Source: Erwinia sp. E_sp_B01_1
GTDB taxonomy: Bacteria > Pseudomonadota > Gammaproteobacteria > Enterobacterales > Enterobacteriaceae
Length of the DNA stretch: 64,000 nt
Direction: 5' to 3'
Assembly (NCBI RefSeq): GCF_036865545.1
Contig: NZ_CP142208.1
Span: forward strand, 1,922,001-1,986,000
This document shows positions 37,691-46,404 of the stretch, in pieces. A program made the position numbers and the translations under genes. The notes beneath the pieces are model-generated. The model was not told the DNA's origin. It ran no database searches and saw only the letters and a list, made by a program, of their open reading frames with translations. The stretch's first letter is position 1. Each line of letters opens with the position of its first letter.

Positions 37691-40387
37691 ATGACAGAAG
37701 AACCTTTGCGTCCCAATCCTGATGCCCTGCTGGCGCAAACCGGCCACGAGGAGCGGGGAAAACTGAAGATTTACTTCGGTGCCTGTGCGGGGGTGGGAAA
37801 AACCTGGGCGATGCTGCAGGAGGCGCGCAGATTGCGGGCGCAGGGGCTGGATGTCCTGATCGGCGTGGTGGAGACGCATGGACGCCAGGAAACTGCGGCT
37901 TTGCTGGAAGGGCTGGCTGTTCTCCCCAGGCGAACGGGTAAACATCATCACCATCAGGAGTTCGATATTGATGCGGCGCTGGCGCGTCGCCCGGCGGTGA
38001 TCCTGATGGATGAACTGGCGCATTCGAACATCCGCGGTTCACGTCATCCCAAGCGCTGGCAGGATATCGACGAACTGCTGGATGCCGGTATTGATGTACT
38101 GACCACCGTTAACGTGCAGCATCTGGAAAGCCTGAATGATGTGGTCAGCGGAATAACCGGCATCCGGGTGCGCGAAACCGTCCCCGATCCTTTTTTTGAT
38201 GCTGCCTCAGAGGTGGTGCTGGTTGATTTGCCTGCGGACGATCTTCGCCAGCGGCTGAAAGAGGGGAAAGTCTATGTAGGTGAGGGCGCGGAACGGGCGA
38301 TCGAAAATTTTTTCCGTAAGGGGAATCTCTATGCATTGCGCGAACTGGCCCTGCGTCGCACAGCCGACCGCGTGGATGACCAGATTAAAATCTGGCGGGA
38401 TACCCGTGGGCATGAAGAGAAAGTCTGGCACACGCGCGATGCCATTTTACTCTGCATAGGGGCGGGTGCAGGTAACGAAAAACTGGTCCGCGTTGCCGCC
38501 CGGCTGGCGGCAAAATTAGATTGCGAATGGCACGCCATTACCGTGGAAACCCCCACGCTTTATCGTCAGGGGGAGGCGCGCCGTCGTGCTATTTTGCGCA
38601 CCTTACAACTTGCCCAGAATATGGGGGCAGTCACGGCAACGCTTTCCGATCCCGATGAAGCAAAAGCGACACTTCGCTACGCGCGTGAACATAATCTGGG
38701 GAAAATTGTGGTGGGCCGCCCCCATCGCCAGTGGCGATTTCCCGGCTTTCTGGCCAGTCGCTTTGCCAGCCGTCTCAGTCACCTTGGCCCCGATCTGGAT
38801 CTGATCGTGGTCGCTCTGGACGATCACCCTGACCCGGCAGTGGCAAAATCACCAGAGGTACGTGGGACTTCCGGTAAATGGCGGCAAAAAATCAGGGGCT
38901 GTCTGGCGGCGGCGATGTTGTGTGCCGGCATAACCTTTTTCACTAAATGGCTGCTGCCCGATTTCTCGCCGACCAACCAGGTCATGATCTACCTGCTGGG
39001 CGTGGTGCTGATCGCTATCGGCTTTGGGCGACTTCCTTCAGTTTTTGCCTCGCTGCTGAATATTGTCGCCTTCGATCTCTTCTTTGTGGCGCCTGAATGG
39101 CAGTTTGCCGTGTCGGACGCCCAGTATCTGGTGACTTTTGCGGTGATGCTGGCCGTGGGCGTTATCACCGGTAATTTAACCGCCGGGGTGCGTTACCAGG
39201 CTCGTGTGGCAAGGCATCGTGAACAGAGGGCGCGCTACCTGTATGAGCTTGCCGGGGGGTTAAATCAGGCGCGGGATCCGGGCGAGCTGACCCGTATATG
39301 CCAGCGGGTGGTGAGCGCGGCGCTGTATGCCCGCTGTGAAGTGTGGCTGCCGGATCACCGGGGGGAGCTTGTCCCGCCGGCAGAGCCGATGCTTGATGTG
39401 GTGCCCGACAGCGCAATTATTAAATGGAGTTTTGATAAAGGGCAGGCTGCCGGTGCCGGAACGGATACCCTGCCTGGCGTGCCCTATAAAATCCTGCCAT
39501 TGCGCTCATCCGGAAATCTGGGTTTACTGATTATCGAACCGAAAAATGCCCGCAATCTGATCATCCCGGAGCAGCAAAGGTTGCTTGATACTTTCTGTAT
39601 GCTGATTTCCGGTGCCCTTGAACGGCTGGAACTGACGCGAAAAGAGCAGGTTTCACGGCTGGCAGCAGAGCGTGAGGAATTAAGAAACTCCCTGCTGGCG
39701 GCCCTGTCGCATGATTTGCGCACGCCGCTCACCGTGCTGTCCGGCCAGGCTGAGATCCTGGCGCTGGATCTCTCCGCCAGCGGCTCTGCATACGCCCGGC
39801 AGGCTGGTGATATCCGCATGCAGACGCTGAGCACCATCCGGCTGGTGAATAATATGCTGGATATGGCGCGTATTGAAGATGCGGGCTTTCGCCTGCGCAC
39901 TGACTGGATCTCGCTGGAAGAGGTTGTCGGCAGCGCGATAAAATCCCTGGAGATGTTGCTGCCTGCTGAAAAAATCAGGCTGGATCTCCCCGATAAAATG
40001 ATCCTTTTACAGGCGGATGGCCCGTTACTGGAGCGGGTTTTTGTCAACCTGATGGAAAATGCCATTAAATATGCCAGCGCTGAAAATGACATTATTGGCA
40101 TCCGCGCCCGTGAGCTTTGCGGAGAAATAGAGATCGGGATCTGGGATAGTGGTCCGGGTTTACCCGCGGGAAAAGAGAAGACCCTCTTTGAAAAATTTAC
40201 CCGCGGAGAGAGTGAGTCCGCCATTCCCGGTGTCGGCATGGGGCTGGCAATTTGCCGGACAATTGTTGAGATGCATCAGGGCACAATCCAGGCCTGTAAT
40301 CGCCCGGAAGGGGGAGCCTGCTTTACTTTTGTTTTGCCCTTACCACCCGGGCCTGCTCCTGAGGCCATACTGGAAGAGACGCCGTGA
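37691..40387 (+). CDS. kdpD: Sensor histidine kinase KdpD
   Basis: Inner-membrane K+/turgor sensor of 898 residues. The N-terminal KdpD domain has Walker A FGACAGVGKTWAM and the DELAHSN and TVNVQHLESLNDVV segments. A USP-like domain follows at about 250-370. Four closely spaced membrane helices lie at about 405-500, then a GAF-like segment, the HisKA box ALSHDLRTPLTVLSG with the phosphorylated His, and the ATPase motifs NLMENAIKYA, DSGPGLPAG and GVGMGLAICRTIVE. The stop overlaps the kdpE GTG start. In E. coli the kdpDE promoter lies within kdpC; I did not locate one here. Confidence 0.96.
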   Translation: MTEEPLRPNPDALLAQTGHEERGKLKIYFGACAGVGKTWAMLQEARRLRAQGLDVLIGVVETHGRQETAALLEGLAVLPRRTGKHHHHQEFDIDAALARRPAVILMDELAHSNIRGSRHPKRWQDIDELLDAGIDVLTTVNVQHLESLNDVVSGITGIRVRETVPDPFFDAASEVVLVDLPADDLRQRLKEGKVYVGEGAERAIENFFRKGNLYALRELALRRTADRVDDQIKIWRDTRGHEEKVWHTRDAILLCIGAGAGNEKLVRVAARLAAKLDCEWHAITVETPTLYRQGEARRRAILRTLQLAQNMGAVTATLSDPDEAKATLRYAREHNLGKIVVGRPHRQWRFPGFLASRFASRLSHLGPDLDLIVVALDDHPDPAVAKSPEVRGTSGKWRQKIRGCLAAAMLCAGITFFTKWLLPDFSPTNQVMIYLLGVVLIAIGFGRLPSVFASLLNIVAFDLFFVAPEWQFAVSDAQYLVTFAVMLAVGVITGNLTAGVRYQARVARHREQRARYLYELAGGLNQARDPGELTRICQRVVSAALYARCEVWLPDHRGELVPPAEPMLDVVPDSAIIKWSFDKGQAAGAGTDTLPGVPYKILPLRSSGNLGLLIIEPKNARNLIIPEQQRLLDTFCMLISGALERLELTRKEQVSRLAAEREELRNSLLAALSHDLRTPLTVLSGQAEILALDLSASGSAYARQAGDIRMQTLSTIRLVNNMLDMARIEDAGFRLRTDWISLEEVVGSAIKSLEMLLPAEKIRLDLPDKMILLQADGPLLERVFVNLMENAIKYASAENDIIGIRARELCGEIEIGIWDSGPGLPAGKEKTLFEKFTRGESESAIPGVGMGLAICRTIVEMHQGTIQACNRPEGGACFTFVLPLPPGPAPEAILEETP

Positions 40388-41052
40388 AAAGTATTCTGGT
40401 TATTGATGATGAAAAGCAGATCTGTCGGCTGTTAACGACGTCGCTGGAGCGTGATGAATTCAAAGTTTATGAAGCCGAAAACCTGGCGCGCGGGCTGAGT
40501 ACCGCCGCGTCACGGCAGCCCGATCTGGTGATCCTGGATTTGGGTTTGCCGGATGGGGATGGGGTGGATTTTATCCGTGAATTCCGCCAGTGGAGTAATA
40601 AACCTATCATTGTTTTGTCCGCCCGTTCGGGGGAAGAAGATAAAATTGAAGCCCTGGATGCCGGTGCCGATGATTTTCTCTGTAAGCCTTTCGGTATCGG
40701 CGAGCTTCAGGCGCGGGTTCGTGTCGCGTTGCGCCGGACGGAGATCGATAAAGAGCAGGTAGTCGCTTTTTCAGACATTATTGTCAATCTTAACGCCCGC
40801 ACCGTGCTGCGCAAGGGCGAACATATTCATCTGACGCGAACGGAATTCCGGCTTCTGGCGCTGCTGATCGGCAATCCGGGAAAGGTACTGACACAATCCC
40901 AGATCCTAAAACAGGTGTGGGGACCTTCCGCCAGCAACAGCCAGTATTTACGTATCTATATGGGGCATCTGCGTCAGAAGCTGGAGGAGTCAACGGCCCG
41001 GCCCCGACACTTCATCACCGAAAATGGCGTTGGCTATCGTTTCGTTCAGTGA
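40384..41052 (+). CDS. kdpE: Response regulator KdpE
   Basis: OmpR-family activator of kdpFABC, 222 residues. The receiver domain has DDE (8-10), the phosphoacceptor Asp52 in VILDLGLPDGDG, and Lys in FLCKPFG; the winged-helix domain (about 125-222) has LTRTEFRLLALLI and HLRQKLEES. GTG start overlaps the kdpD stop. Its 3' end overlaps the 3' end of the convergent deoR-like gene by 38 bp, so there is no terminator between them. Confidence 0.96.
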   Translation: MKSILVIDDEKQICRLLTTSLERDEFKVYEAENLARGLSTAASRQPDLVILDLGLPDGDGVDFIREFRQWSNKPIIVLSARSGEEDKIEALDAGADDFLCKPFGIGELQARVRVALRRTEIDKEQVVAFSDIIVNLNARTVLRKGEHIHLTRTEFRLLALLIGNPGKVLTQSQILKQVWGPSASNSQYLRIYMGHLRQKLEESTARPRHFITENGVGYRFVQ

Positions 41053-41841
41053 CGGCGGCCACCAGCACTTTGACCCCCAGCGCTTCAAACGCCCTGACCG
41101 AGTCGGCTGAAATTCCGCTGTCGGTGATCAGATACTGAATATTGCTCCAGTCGCAGGGCAGAGCAAACATCGACACCTTGTCAATTTTGCTGGAGTCAGC
41201 CACCACATAGACGGTGCTGGCCGAGTTGATCATCGCGCTTTTAACCTTGATATCGGTTTCGCTGGGAAAACTTAAGCCCAGTTTTGGCGAGATACAGGCG
41301 GTGGCGAGAAACAGTTTTTCGGCCAGCACGTTTTCAAAGAAGCTCGCCGCTTTCTCACCGGAAGTGGAAAGGGTCGGGAATTTAAAGGTCCCGCCGGTCA
41401 GCAGGATGTTGACCCCAGGCTCCCCCCGAGCATCAGCGCGATGTTCACGGCGGTGGTGACCACGGAGAGTCTGTTAATGTGGCCAAGGTACTGGGCAATA
41501 GAGGTGGTGGTGGTGCCGGAATCGAAAATCACCGTATCACCATTTTCAATATGCTGGGCGGCCAGCCGGCCAATGGCGTCCTTTTCATCCAGGTGAGTCT
41601 GCCGTTCCAGCATCAGGGCACCGGTATTCTGTTTGCCGGTCATCAACGTGGCACCGCCATGATAACGCTGAACATAACCCTCTTTCTGCAATACCCGAAG
41701 ATCGGTACGGATGGTGGCCTCTGTAAGATCAAACACTTCTGTCAGCATTTTCACAGTCACGGTGCCATCCTCGCGGATCATCTCCAGGATTTTTTCCCGC
41801 CGCTGCTGCATATCCGCTAATTGTTCACTTTTGCTTTTCAA
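41015..41841 (-). pseudogene. DeoR-family transcriptional regulator, apparent single-base frameshift
   Basis: Read from 41841, the first 147 residues are a DeoR-type repressor: helix-turn-helix (RREKILEMIREDGTVTVKMLTEVFDLTEATIRTDL; YVQRYHGGA) and the start of the sugar-phosphate sensor (DEKDAIGRLAA, IFDSGTTTTSIAQYL). The frame ends at LGGSLGSTSC just after the G6 run (plus-strand C6, 41422-41427). In the next frame the sequence continues as EPGVNILLTGGTFKFPT and runs to 41015 with normal DeoR features (VYVVADSSKID). One extra G would give a protein of about 275 residues with LGGEPGVN across the joint. It is divergent from the sugar operon, which it should control. Sequencing error and genuine inactivation are both open. 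Confidence 0.85.
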
Positions 41842-42205
41842 CCGAAAATCTCCCTTCCCGTGCTGAGCTGACTGGAACCCGCGCCAGGCCCGATGCCAAA
41901 TACTAACCCCGCTATCGCCTGAATGCGAGTCCGCCTGGCGACCCTTTCGTTTTCGAATGAAAGTGTATTCGGGTTGACGCCGTTGATTTTACACAGGTTT
42001 TCAGCATTTTCGTCCCTGTCGGCCCCGTCATTCAGGCGTCTGCTGCTGATAAATCAACGGGTTACACTTTCGCATGGCTTTTGTTCGAAGTTTGATCCAC
42101 CCCACAATATGGCTTAAAACGATAGCGTATATTTTTATTCGAAAACGAATGGGCCGCAGAACTGATCGGCTAATCCGGTCCCCGGCATTAAAGACGGAGG
42201 TAATG
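41842..42205. promoter_or_regulatory. Divergent control region of the deoR-like gene and the sugar operon
   Basis: 364 bp without a credible gene. The 13-mer ATTCGAAAACGAA occurs twice: on the minus strand at 41946-41958 and on the plus strand at 42137-42149, 104 bp upstream of the regulator and 56 bp upstream of the first operon gene. A partial version (TTTTGTTCGAA) lies near 42080. Paired operators in opposite orientation, 179 bp apart, fit a DeoR repressor that binds both promoters, perhaps with DNA looping. I cannot place the -35/-10 elements. Confidence 0.55.
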
Positions 42206-43012
42206 ATGGACTTTCAGGCAATCAAACAGACTGCGCGTCAGGCCCGGCGCTATGTCCTGCAAATGAATCATCGGGCGGGGAAGGGGCACACCGGTGCTGA
42301 CCTCTCGGAAGTGGACATCATCTGTACGCTGTTTATGGGGGTGATGGATCGCGGTGCTGAACGTCCGGATCAGGATCGCTTTATTCTCTCAAAAGGCCAC
42401 GGGGCAGGGGGACTTTACTGTAGCGCAGCGGCAATGGGGCTGCTTGATCCGGCGGTGCTTGATCAGTTTATGGGCGATGACACCCTGCTGGCCGGGCATC
42501 CGGTAAGGCAGAAGCTGCCGGATCTGGTGGAGATCAACTCCGGAGGCCTCGGACATGGCCTGCCGATTGGCGTGGGTCTGGCGCTGGGCAACAAACTTTC
42601 CGGGCTGGGGCATCGTCGTGCCTTTGTGCTGCTGGGCGATGGCGAACTGGCAGAGGGCTCGAACTGGGAAGCCGCAATGTCGGCCAGCAAATACAAGCTC
42701 GATAACCTGATTGCCATCGTCGATCGCAATCGCCTGCAACTGGCGGGCAAAACCGAAGACATCATGCCGCTGGAACCGCTCGCCGACAAATGGCTGGCGT
42801 TTGGTTTTGAAGTGCTGGAGTGCGACGGGCACGATCCGCAGGCTATCGCTGAGGCGGTCAACCAGCCTTCAACCGGTAAACCCAGGGTGATCCTTGCCAC
42901 CACCGAAAAAGGCCACGGCATCTCCTTTATGGCGAATGTTCCGGCCTGGCACCATTCCGTTCCCAATGATGAGCAACTGGCCCTTGGGCTGGCTGAGCTG
43001 GAGGAAAAATAA
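42206..43012 (+). CDS. Transketolase-like protein, N-terminal (ThDP-binding) subunit
   Basis: 268 residues covering the N-terminal third of transketolase: GKGHTGADLSEVDIICTLF, FILSKGHGAGGLYCS and the thiamine diphosphate/metal motif GDGELAEGSNWEAAM...NLIAIVDRNRLQ. I use the ATG at 42206, 5 bp after GGAGG; an ATG one codon earlier is possible. Its partner overlaps it by one base. Split transketolases of this size are found in specialised pentose pathways; in D-apiose catabolism a split enzyme acts on apulose 4-phosphate. The substrate here is not shown by the sequence. Confidence 0.9.
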   Translation: MDFQAIKQTARQARRYVLQMNHRAGKGHTGADLSEVDIICTLFMGVMDRGAERPDQDRFILSKGHGAGGLYCSAAAMGLLDPAVLDQFMGDDTLLAGHPVRQKLPDLVEINSGGLGHGLPIGVGLALGNKLSGLGHRRAFVLLGDGELAEGSNWEAAMSASKYKLDNLIAIVDRNRLQLAGKTEDIMPLEPLADKWLAFGFEVLECDGHDPQAIAEAVNQPSTGKPRVILATTEKGHGISFMANVPAWHHSVPNDEQLALGLAELEEK

Positions 43013-43929
43013 TGCAAGACTTACGCGACGCCGTAATCGCCACGCTGGTGGAAGAGCAGACCAGGGGGGCAAACCTCAGCGTGATGGTCGCTGATTCCAC
43101 CTCCACATCCAAAATTGCCCCGTTTGAAAAAGCCTTTCCGGACCGGGTAATCAACGTCGGCATTGCCGAACAGAATATGATCGGGATGGCTGCGGGTATG
43201 GCACTCAGTGGCCGCACCGTGTTTACCGCTAATGCGGCACCTTTCCTGTTTGCCCGCTCTAACGAGCAGGTGAAAAACGACATCTGCTATACCGAAACCA
43301 ACGTAAAAATGCTGGGGCTGAACGCTGGCTTTGCCTACGGGCCGCTGGGCGCTACTCACCACTGCACCAATGACATTGCCATCGCCCGCACCTTTGGCAA
43401 CCTGCAAATTTTCGCCCCTGCAGATGCGGTGCAGGCCAGCGCCGTCGCCCGTTACGCCATTCAACATAACGGGCCGGTCTACATCCGCATGGACAGTGAC
43501 AAAGTGCCGGTGTTGCATGGGGAAGAGTATCAGTTTGTACCGGGTAAACCTGAAGTGCTGCAACAGGGCAAGGAGACCATTGTGTTTTGTCTGGGCACGC
43601 TGGCTCATGAAGCGCTGGCCGCTAAAAACGACAGCATCACCATTGTTTCCCTGCCTTCTCTCTGGCCACTTGATGAGGCCGCCGTGGTGAAACTGATCGG
43701 CGCACATCAGCTGGTGATCACCATGGAGGAGCACTCACTGAGCGGCGGTCTGAGCAGCATAATTGGCGAAATCCTGCATAAGCACGGCCTGCGTCAGCGC
43801 TTCACGCCGCTGGGCATTCCGGCGCATGAATTCACCCACAGCAGCAGCCGTGCTGCGCTGCGCAGCCAGTTCCGTATTGATGCGGAAGGATTGCGCACCA
43901 CCCTGCAACATATCGTCGCCGCCGCCTGA
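43012..43929 (+). CDS. Transketolase-like protein, C-terminal subunit
   Basis: 305 residues with the pyrimidine-binding and C-terminal transketolase domains: RVINVGIAEQNMIGMAAGMAL (with the catalytic Glu of AEQN), LGLNAGFAYGPLGATHHCTNDIAI, and GPVYIRMDSDK. It must pair with the preceding subunit to form one active site between them. The start overlaps the previous stop (TAATG), ensuring equal synthesis. Confidence 0.92.
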   Translation: MQDLRDAVIATLVEEQTRGANLSVMVADSTSTSKIAPFEKAFPDRVINVGIAEQNMIGMAAGMALSGRTVFTANAAPFLFARSNEQVKNDICYTETNVKMLGLNAGFAYGPLGATHHCTNDIAIARTFGNLQIFAPADAVQASAVARYAIQHNGPVYIRMDSDKVPVLHGEEYQFVPGKPEVLQQGKETIVFCLGTLAHEALAAKNDSITIVSLPSLWPLDEAAVVKLIGAHQLVITMEEHSLSGGLSSIIGEILHKHGLRQRFTPLGIPAHEFTHSSSRAALRSQFRIDAEGLRTTLQHIVAAA

Positions 43930-43941
43930 GGAGAGCCGCTG

Positions 43942-44739
43942 ATGAGCAATGAATACGATGTCAATCTGCGCTACGGCGTGGACACCAGCATGGATCTGAG
44001 TGGCAAAGTAGCGGTAGTCACCGGGGGGCTGGGTGGCATTGCAATGGCCAGCAACAGGATGCTGCTGGAAAAGGGCGCCTGCCTGGCGCTGCTCTATCCG
44101 GCTTTTGAGCAGGCTAAAGTCAGCGATGTGGCCGGGCAGTTCAGTGCCGAACGCGTGCAGTTTGTGGAGTGCGACGTCACCGATCCCGCCTCGGTAGAAC
44201 AGGCCATCAGCCAGGTCGAGGCGCATTATGGCCATATCGATATTCTGGTTAACTGCGCCGGGTATGTGATGTTGCAGCCGGTGCTGGAAACCGACTTTGC
44301 GGAGTGGCAGAAGCAGGTTGCCGTGAACCTCACCGGGCCTTTCCTCTGCTCGCAGGCGGTGGCTAAACGGATGGTAAAAGCCGGTAAGGGCGGGAAAATC
44401 ATCAATATCGCCTCACAGGCTGCTTCCATCGCCATCGATAATCATGTCGCTTACACCTCGGCCAAAGCCGGGCTGCTGGGCATGACAAAGGTGATGGCGA
44501 AAGAGTTTGCGCCACACAAAATTAACGTTAATACGCTTTCACCGACCGTGGTGCTGACACCGATGGGCGAAAAAGCCTGGCGGGGAGAAAAAGGGGAAGC
44601 GATGAAGCAGCTGATCCCGATGGGACGCTTTGCTTATACCGATGAAATTGCCGCCGCCGTGCTGTTCTTTGCCAGCAACGGCAGCGACATGATCACCGGG
44701 GCCGATCTGATGATCGATGGCGGATTTACCATCTGGTAA
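43942..44739 (+). CDS. SDR-family oxidoreductase (first of two in the operon)
   Basis: Classical short-chain dehydrogenase of 265 residues: cofactor loop VTGGLGGIAMA (about 28-38), NCAG at NILVNCAGY equivalent, and catalytic YTSAK (Tyr-x3-Lys) with Ser upstream in NIASQAAS. An N-terminal NLRYGVDTSMDLSGK leader is like polyol dehydrogenases. The glycine motif is GxxGGIA rather than the common GxxxGIG, with Leu/Gly changes. In context it probably oxidises a sugar alcohol to a ketose, or the reverse. The substrate is unknown. Confidence 0.85.
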   Translation: MSNEYDVNLRYGVDTSMDLSGKVAVVTGGLGGIAMASNRMLLEKGACLALLYPAFEQAKVSDVAGQFSAERVQFVECDVTDPASVEQAISQVEAHYGHIDILVNCAGYVMLQPVLETDFAEWQKQVAVNLTGPFLCSQAVAKRMVKAGKGGKIINIASQAASIAIDNHVAYTSAKAGLLGMTKVMAKEFAPHKINVNTLSPTVVLTPMGEKAWRGEKGEAMKQLIPMGRFAYTDEIAAAVLFFASNGSDMITGADLMIDGGFTIW

Positions 44740-44801
44740 GGCTTCGCTGACCCTGACGCAATACCCTACGCGCTGTACCTACAATAATGAGAGAACATCC
44801 T

Positions 44802-45737
44802 ATGAACATGCGTTTAACCGTATTAGCCGTTGCCACAGCCTGTACTTTTTCGCACGCGGCGCTGGCGGCCGATAAAGGCACCATCATGATAATGGTGAAC
44901 TCGCTGGATAACCCCTATTACGCCTCAGAAGCGAAAGGGGCCAATACCAAAGCGCAGGAGTTAGGCTACAAAACTTCCGTGCTGTCACACGGCGAAGATG
45001 TCAAAAAACAGAGCGAACTGATTGATGCCGCGATCGGGAAAAAAGTGCAGGGAATTATTCTGGACAACGCCGATTCCACGGCCAGCGTCGCCGCCATTCA
45101 GAAAGCCAAAGATGCCGGGATCCCGGTGGTGCTGATCAACCGTGAAATCCCGGTTGATAACGTCGCGCTGGAGCAGATCACCCACAACAACTTCCAGGCC
45201 GGATCTGACGTGGCTAACGTCTTTGTTGAACAGATGGGCGAGAAGGGCAGCTATGCCGAACTGACCTGTAACCTGGCGGATAATAACTGCGTCACCCGTT
45301 CCAAATCCTTCCACCAGGTGCTTGACCAGTACCCCGATATGAAAAGCGTGGCGCGTCAGGATGCCAAAGGCACGCTGATCGACGGCAAACGCATTATGGA
45401 CAGTATTCTGCAGGCGCATCCGGATGTGAAGGGCGTGATCTGCGGTAATGGCCCGGTGGCGCTGGGCGCGATTGCGGCGCTGAAAGCGGCAGGCCGCAAC
45501 GATGTGATTGTGGTTGGCATTGATGGCAGCAACGATGAACGTGAGGCGGTGAAGGCCGGCACGCTGAAAGCCACCGTGATGCTCCAGGCTCAGGCCATTG
45601 CCGCTCAGGGCGTGACCGATCTGGACAACTTTATTCAGAAGGGCACCAAACCTGAGAAGCAGCGCGTGATGTTCCGCGGCATTCTGATCACCCCGGAAAA
45701 CGCCGCCAAAGTGCAGGACTTTAACTTCAAATCCTAA
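44802..45737 (+). CDS. Sugar ABC transporter substrate-binding protein
   Basis: Periplasmic binding protein of the ribose/xylose/galactose type (peripla_BP_4), 311 residues from the ATG at 44802. The signal peptide is MNMRLTVLAVATACTFSHAALA, then DKGTIMIMVNSLDNPYYASEAKGA. Ligand-cleft segments IILDNADSTASV, PVVLINREIP and VVGIDGSNDEREAV are clear. An earlier in-frame ATG at 44787 is less likely. The two Cys in TCNLADNNCVTR may form a disulfide. It delivers the operon's carbohydrate to the importer below. Confidence 0.92.
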   Translation: MNMRLTVLAVATACTFSHAALAADKGTIMIMVNSLDNPYYASEAKGANTKAQELGYKTSVLSHGEDVKKQSELIDAAIGKKVQGIILDNADSTASVAAIQKAKDAGIPVVLINREIPVDNVALEQITHNNFQAGSDVANVFVEQMGEKGSYAELTCNLADNNCVTRSKSFHQVLDQYPDMKSVARQDAKGTLIDGKRIMDSILQAHPDVKGVICGNGPVALGAIAALKAAGRNDVIVVGIDGSNDEREAVKAGTLKATVMLQAQAIAAQGVTDLDNFIQKGTKPEKQRVMFRGILITPENAAKVQDFNFKS

Positions 45738-45783
45738 AGCGTGAGACTGCTGCGCCCCTGCGGGGGCGCGAAGGAGAATCCCT

Positions 45784-46401
45784 ATGTCCAGGCGAGTCTG
45801 GCTGGCAATGGCCGCGTTGGTGCTTGGCGGCTGTCGCATCGTGTCACAACAGGAATTAGCCGACCTGAAAAATCCCCCCAACCCAAAAATGGCAAACATC
45901 ACCAGCACTTATCAGCAGCAGATCGTGCCGCAGGTGGTGAAGGATGCCAGACCCCTGGGAGAGGTGATGAAGGATCTGGCTGCCGCTAAGGATATCGACA
46001 GTGCCTGTAAGCAGTTTGGTTACCGCAGTCAGGAAGAGAATCCCTGTATTTTTACGGTGAAAGTCAGCGGCAGCATCTCCGCGGTGAATACCACCTCCCG
46101 CAGCGGGAAAATGACGGTGAAAGATGTCGGCGGCCAGCAAGTTGTGGTGCAGATCGGCCCAATCATTCGTGGCACTGCCCTGCGGGATGTCTATAAGGGC
46201 GCAAGCTATCAGGACTTCAACGACCAGGTGATGTTTGGTGATTACGGCAAGGCGATCAATACCCTGGCTTCAGCAGAGGTGAAAAAACTGCAGCCGAAAG
46301 TGGGCGATCGCGTGGAAGTGGATGGCGTGTTCAGCAGTTGGGACCTGCCCCAGACCCCTCCGGATATCACCCCGGCCCGCGTTGTCCGGCAACAGGAGTA
46401 G
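45784..46401 (+). CDS. DUF2291-type lipoprotein of the sugar transport operon
   Basis: Envelope lipoprotein of 205 residues: MSRRVWLAMAALVLGGCR, lipobox LGGC with Cys at 17. The mature domain has FGYRSQEENPCIFTVKVSG, VVVQIGPIIRGTALRD and VGDRVEVDGVFSSWDLP, the DUF2291 pattern as I recall it. Such proteins are found beside ribose-type ABC importers; the function is not known. It lies between binding protein and ATPase genes, so a role in transport or substrate handling at the membrane is likely but unproven. Confidence 0.8.
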   Translation: MSRRVWLAMAALVLGGCRIVSQQELADLKNPPNPKMANITSTYQQQIVPQVVKDARPLGEVMKDLAAAKDIDSACKQFGYRSQEENPCIFTVKVSGSISAVNTTSRSGKMTVKDVGGQQVVVQIGPIIRGTALRDVYKGASYQDFNDQVMFGDYGKAINTLASAEVKKLQPKVGDRVEVDGVFSSWDLPQTPPDITPARVVRQQE

Positions 46402-46404
46402 ATT

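Noticed and set aside
41923..42117. 64-codon open frame in the divergent deoR/sugar operon region
   Set aside because: It covers the operator sequences, has no ribosome binding site and no similarity to known proteins that I can see.
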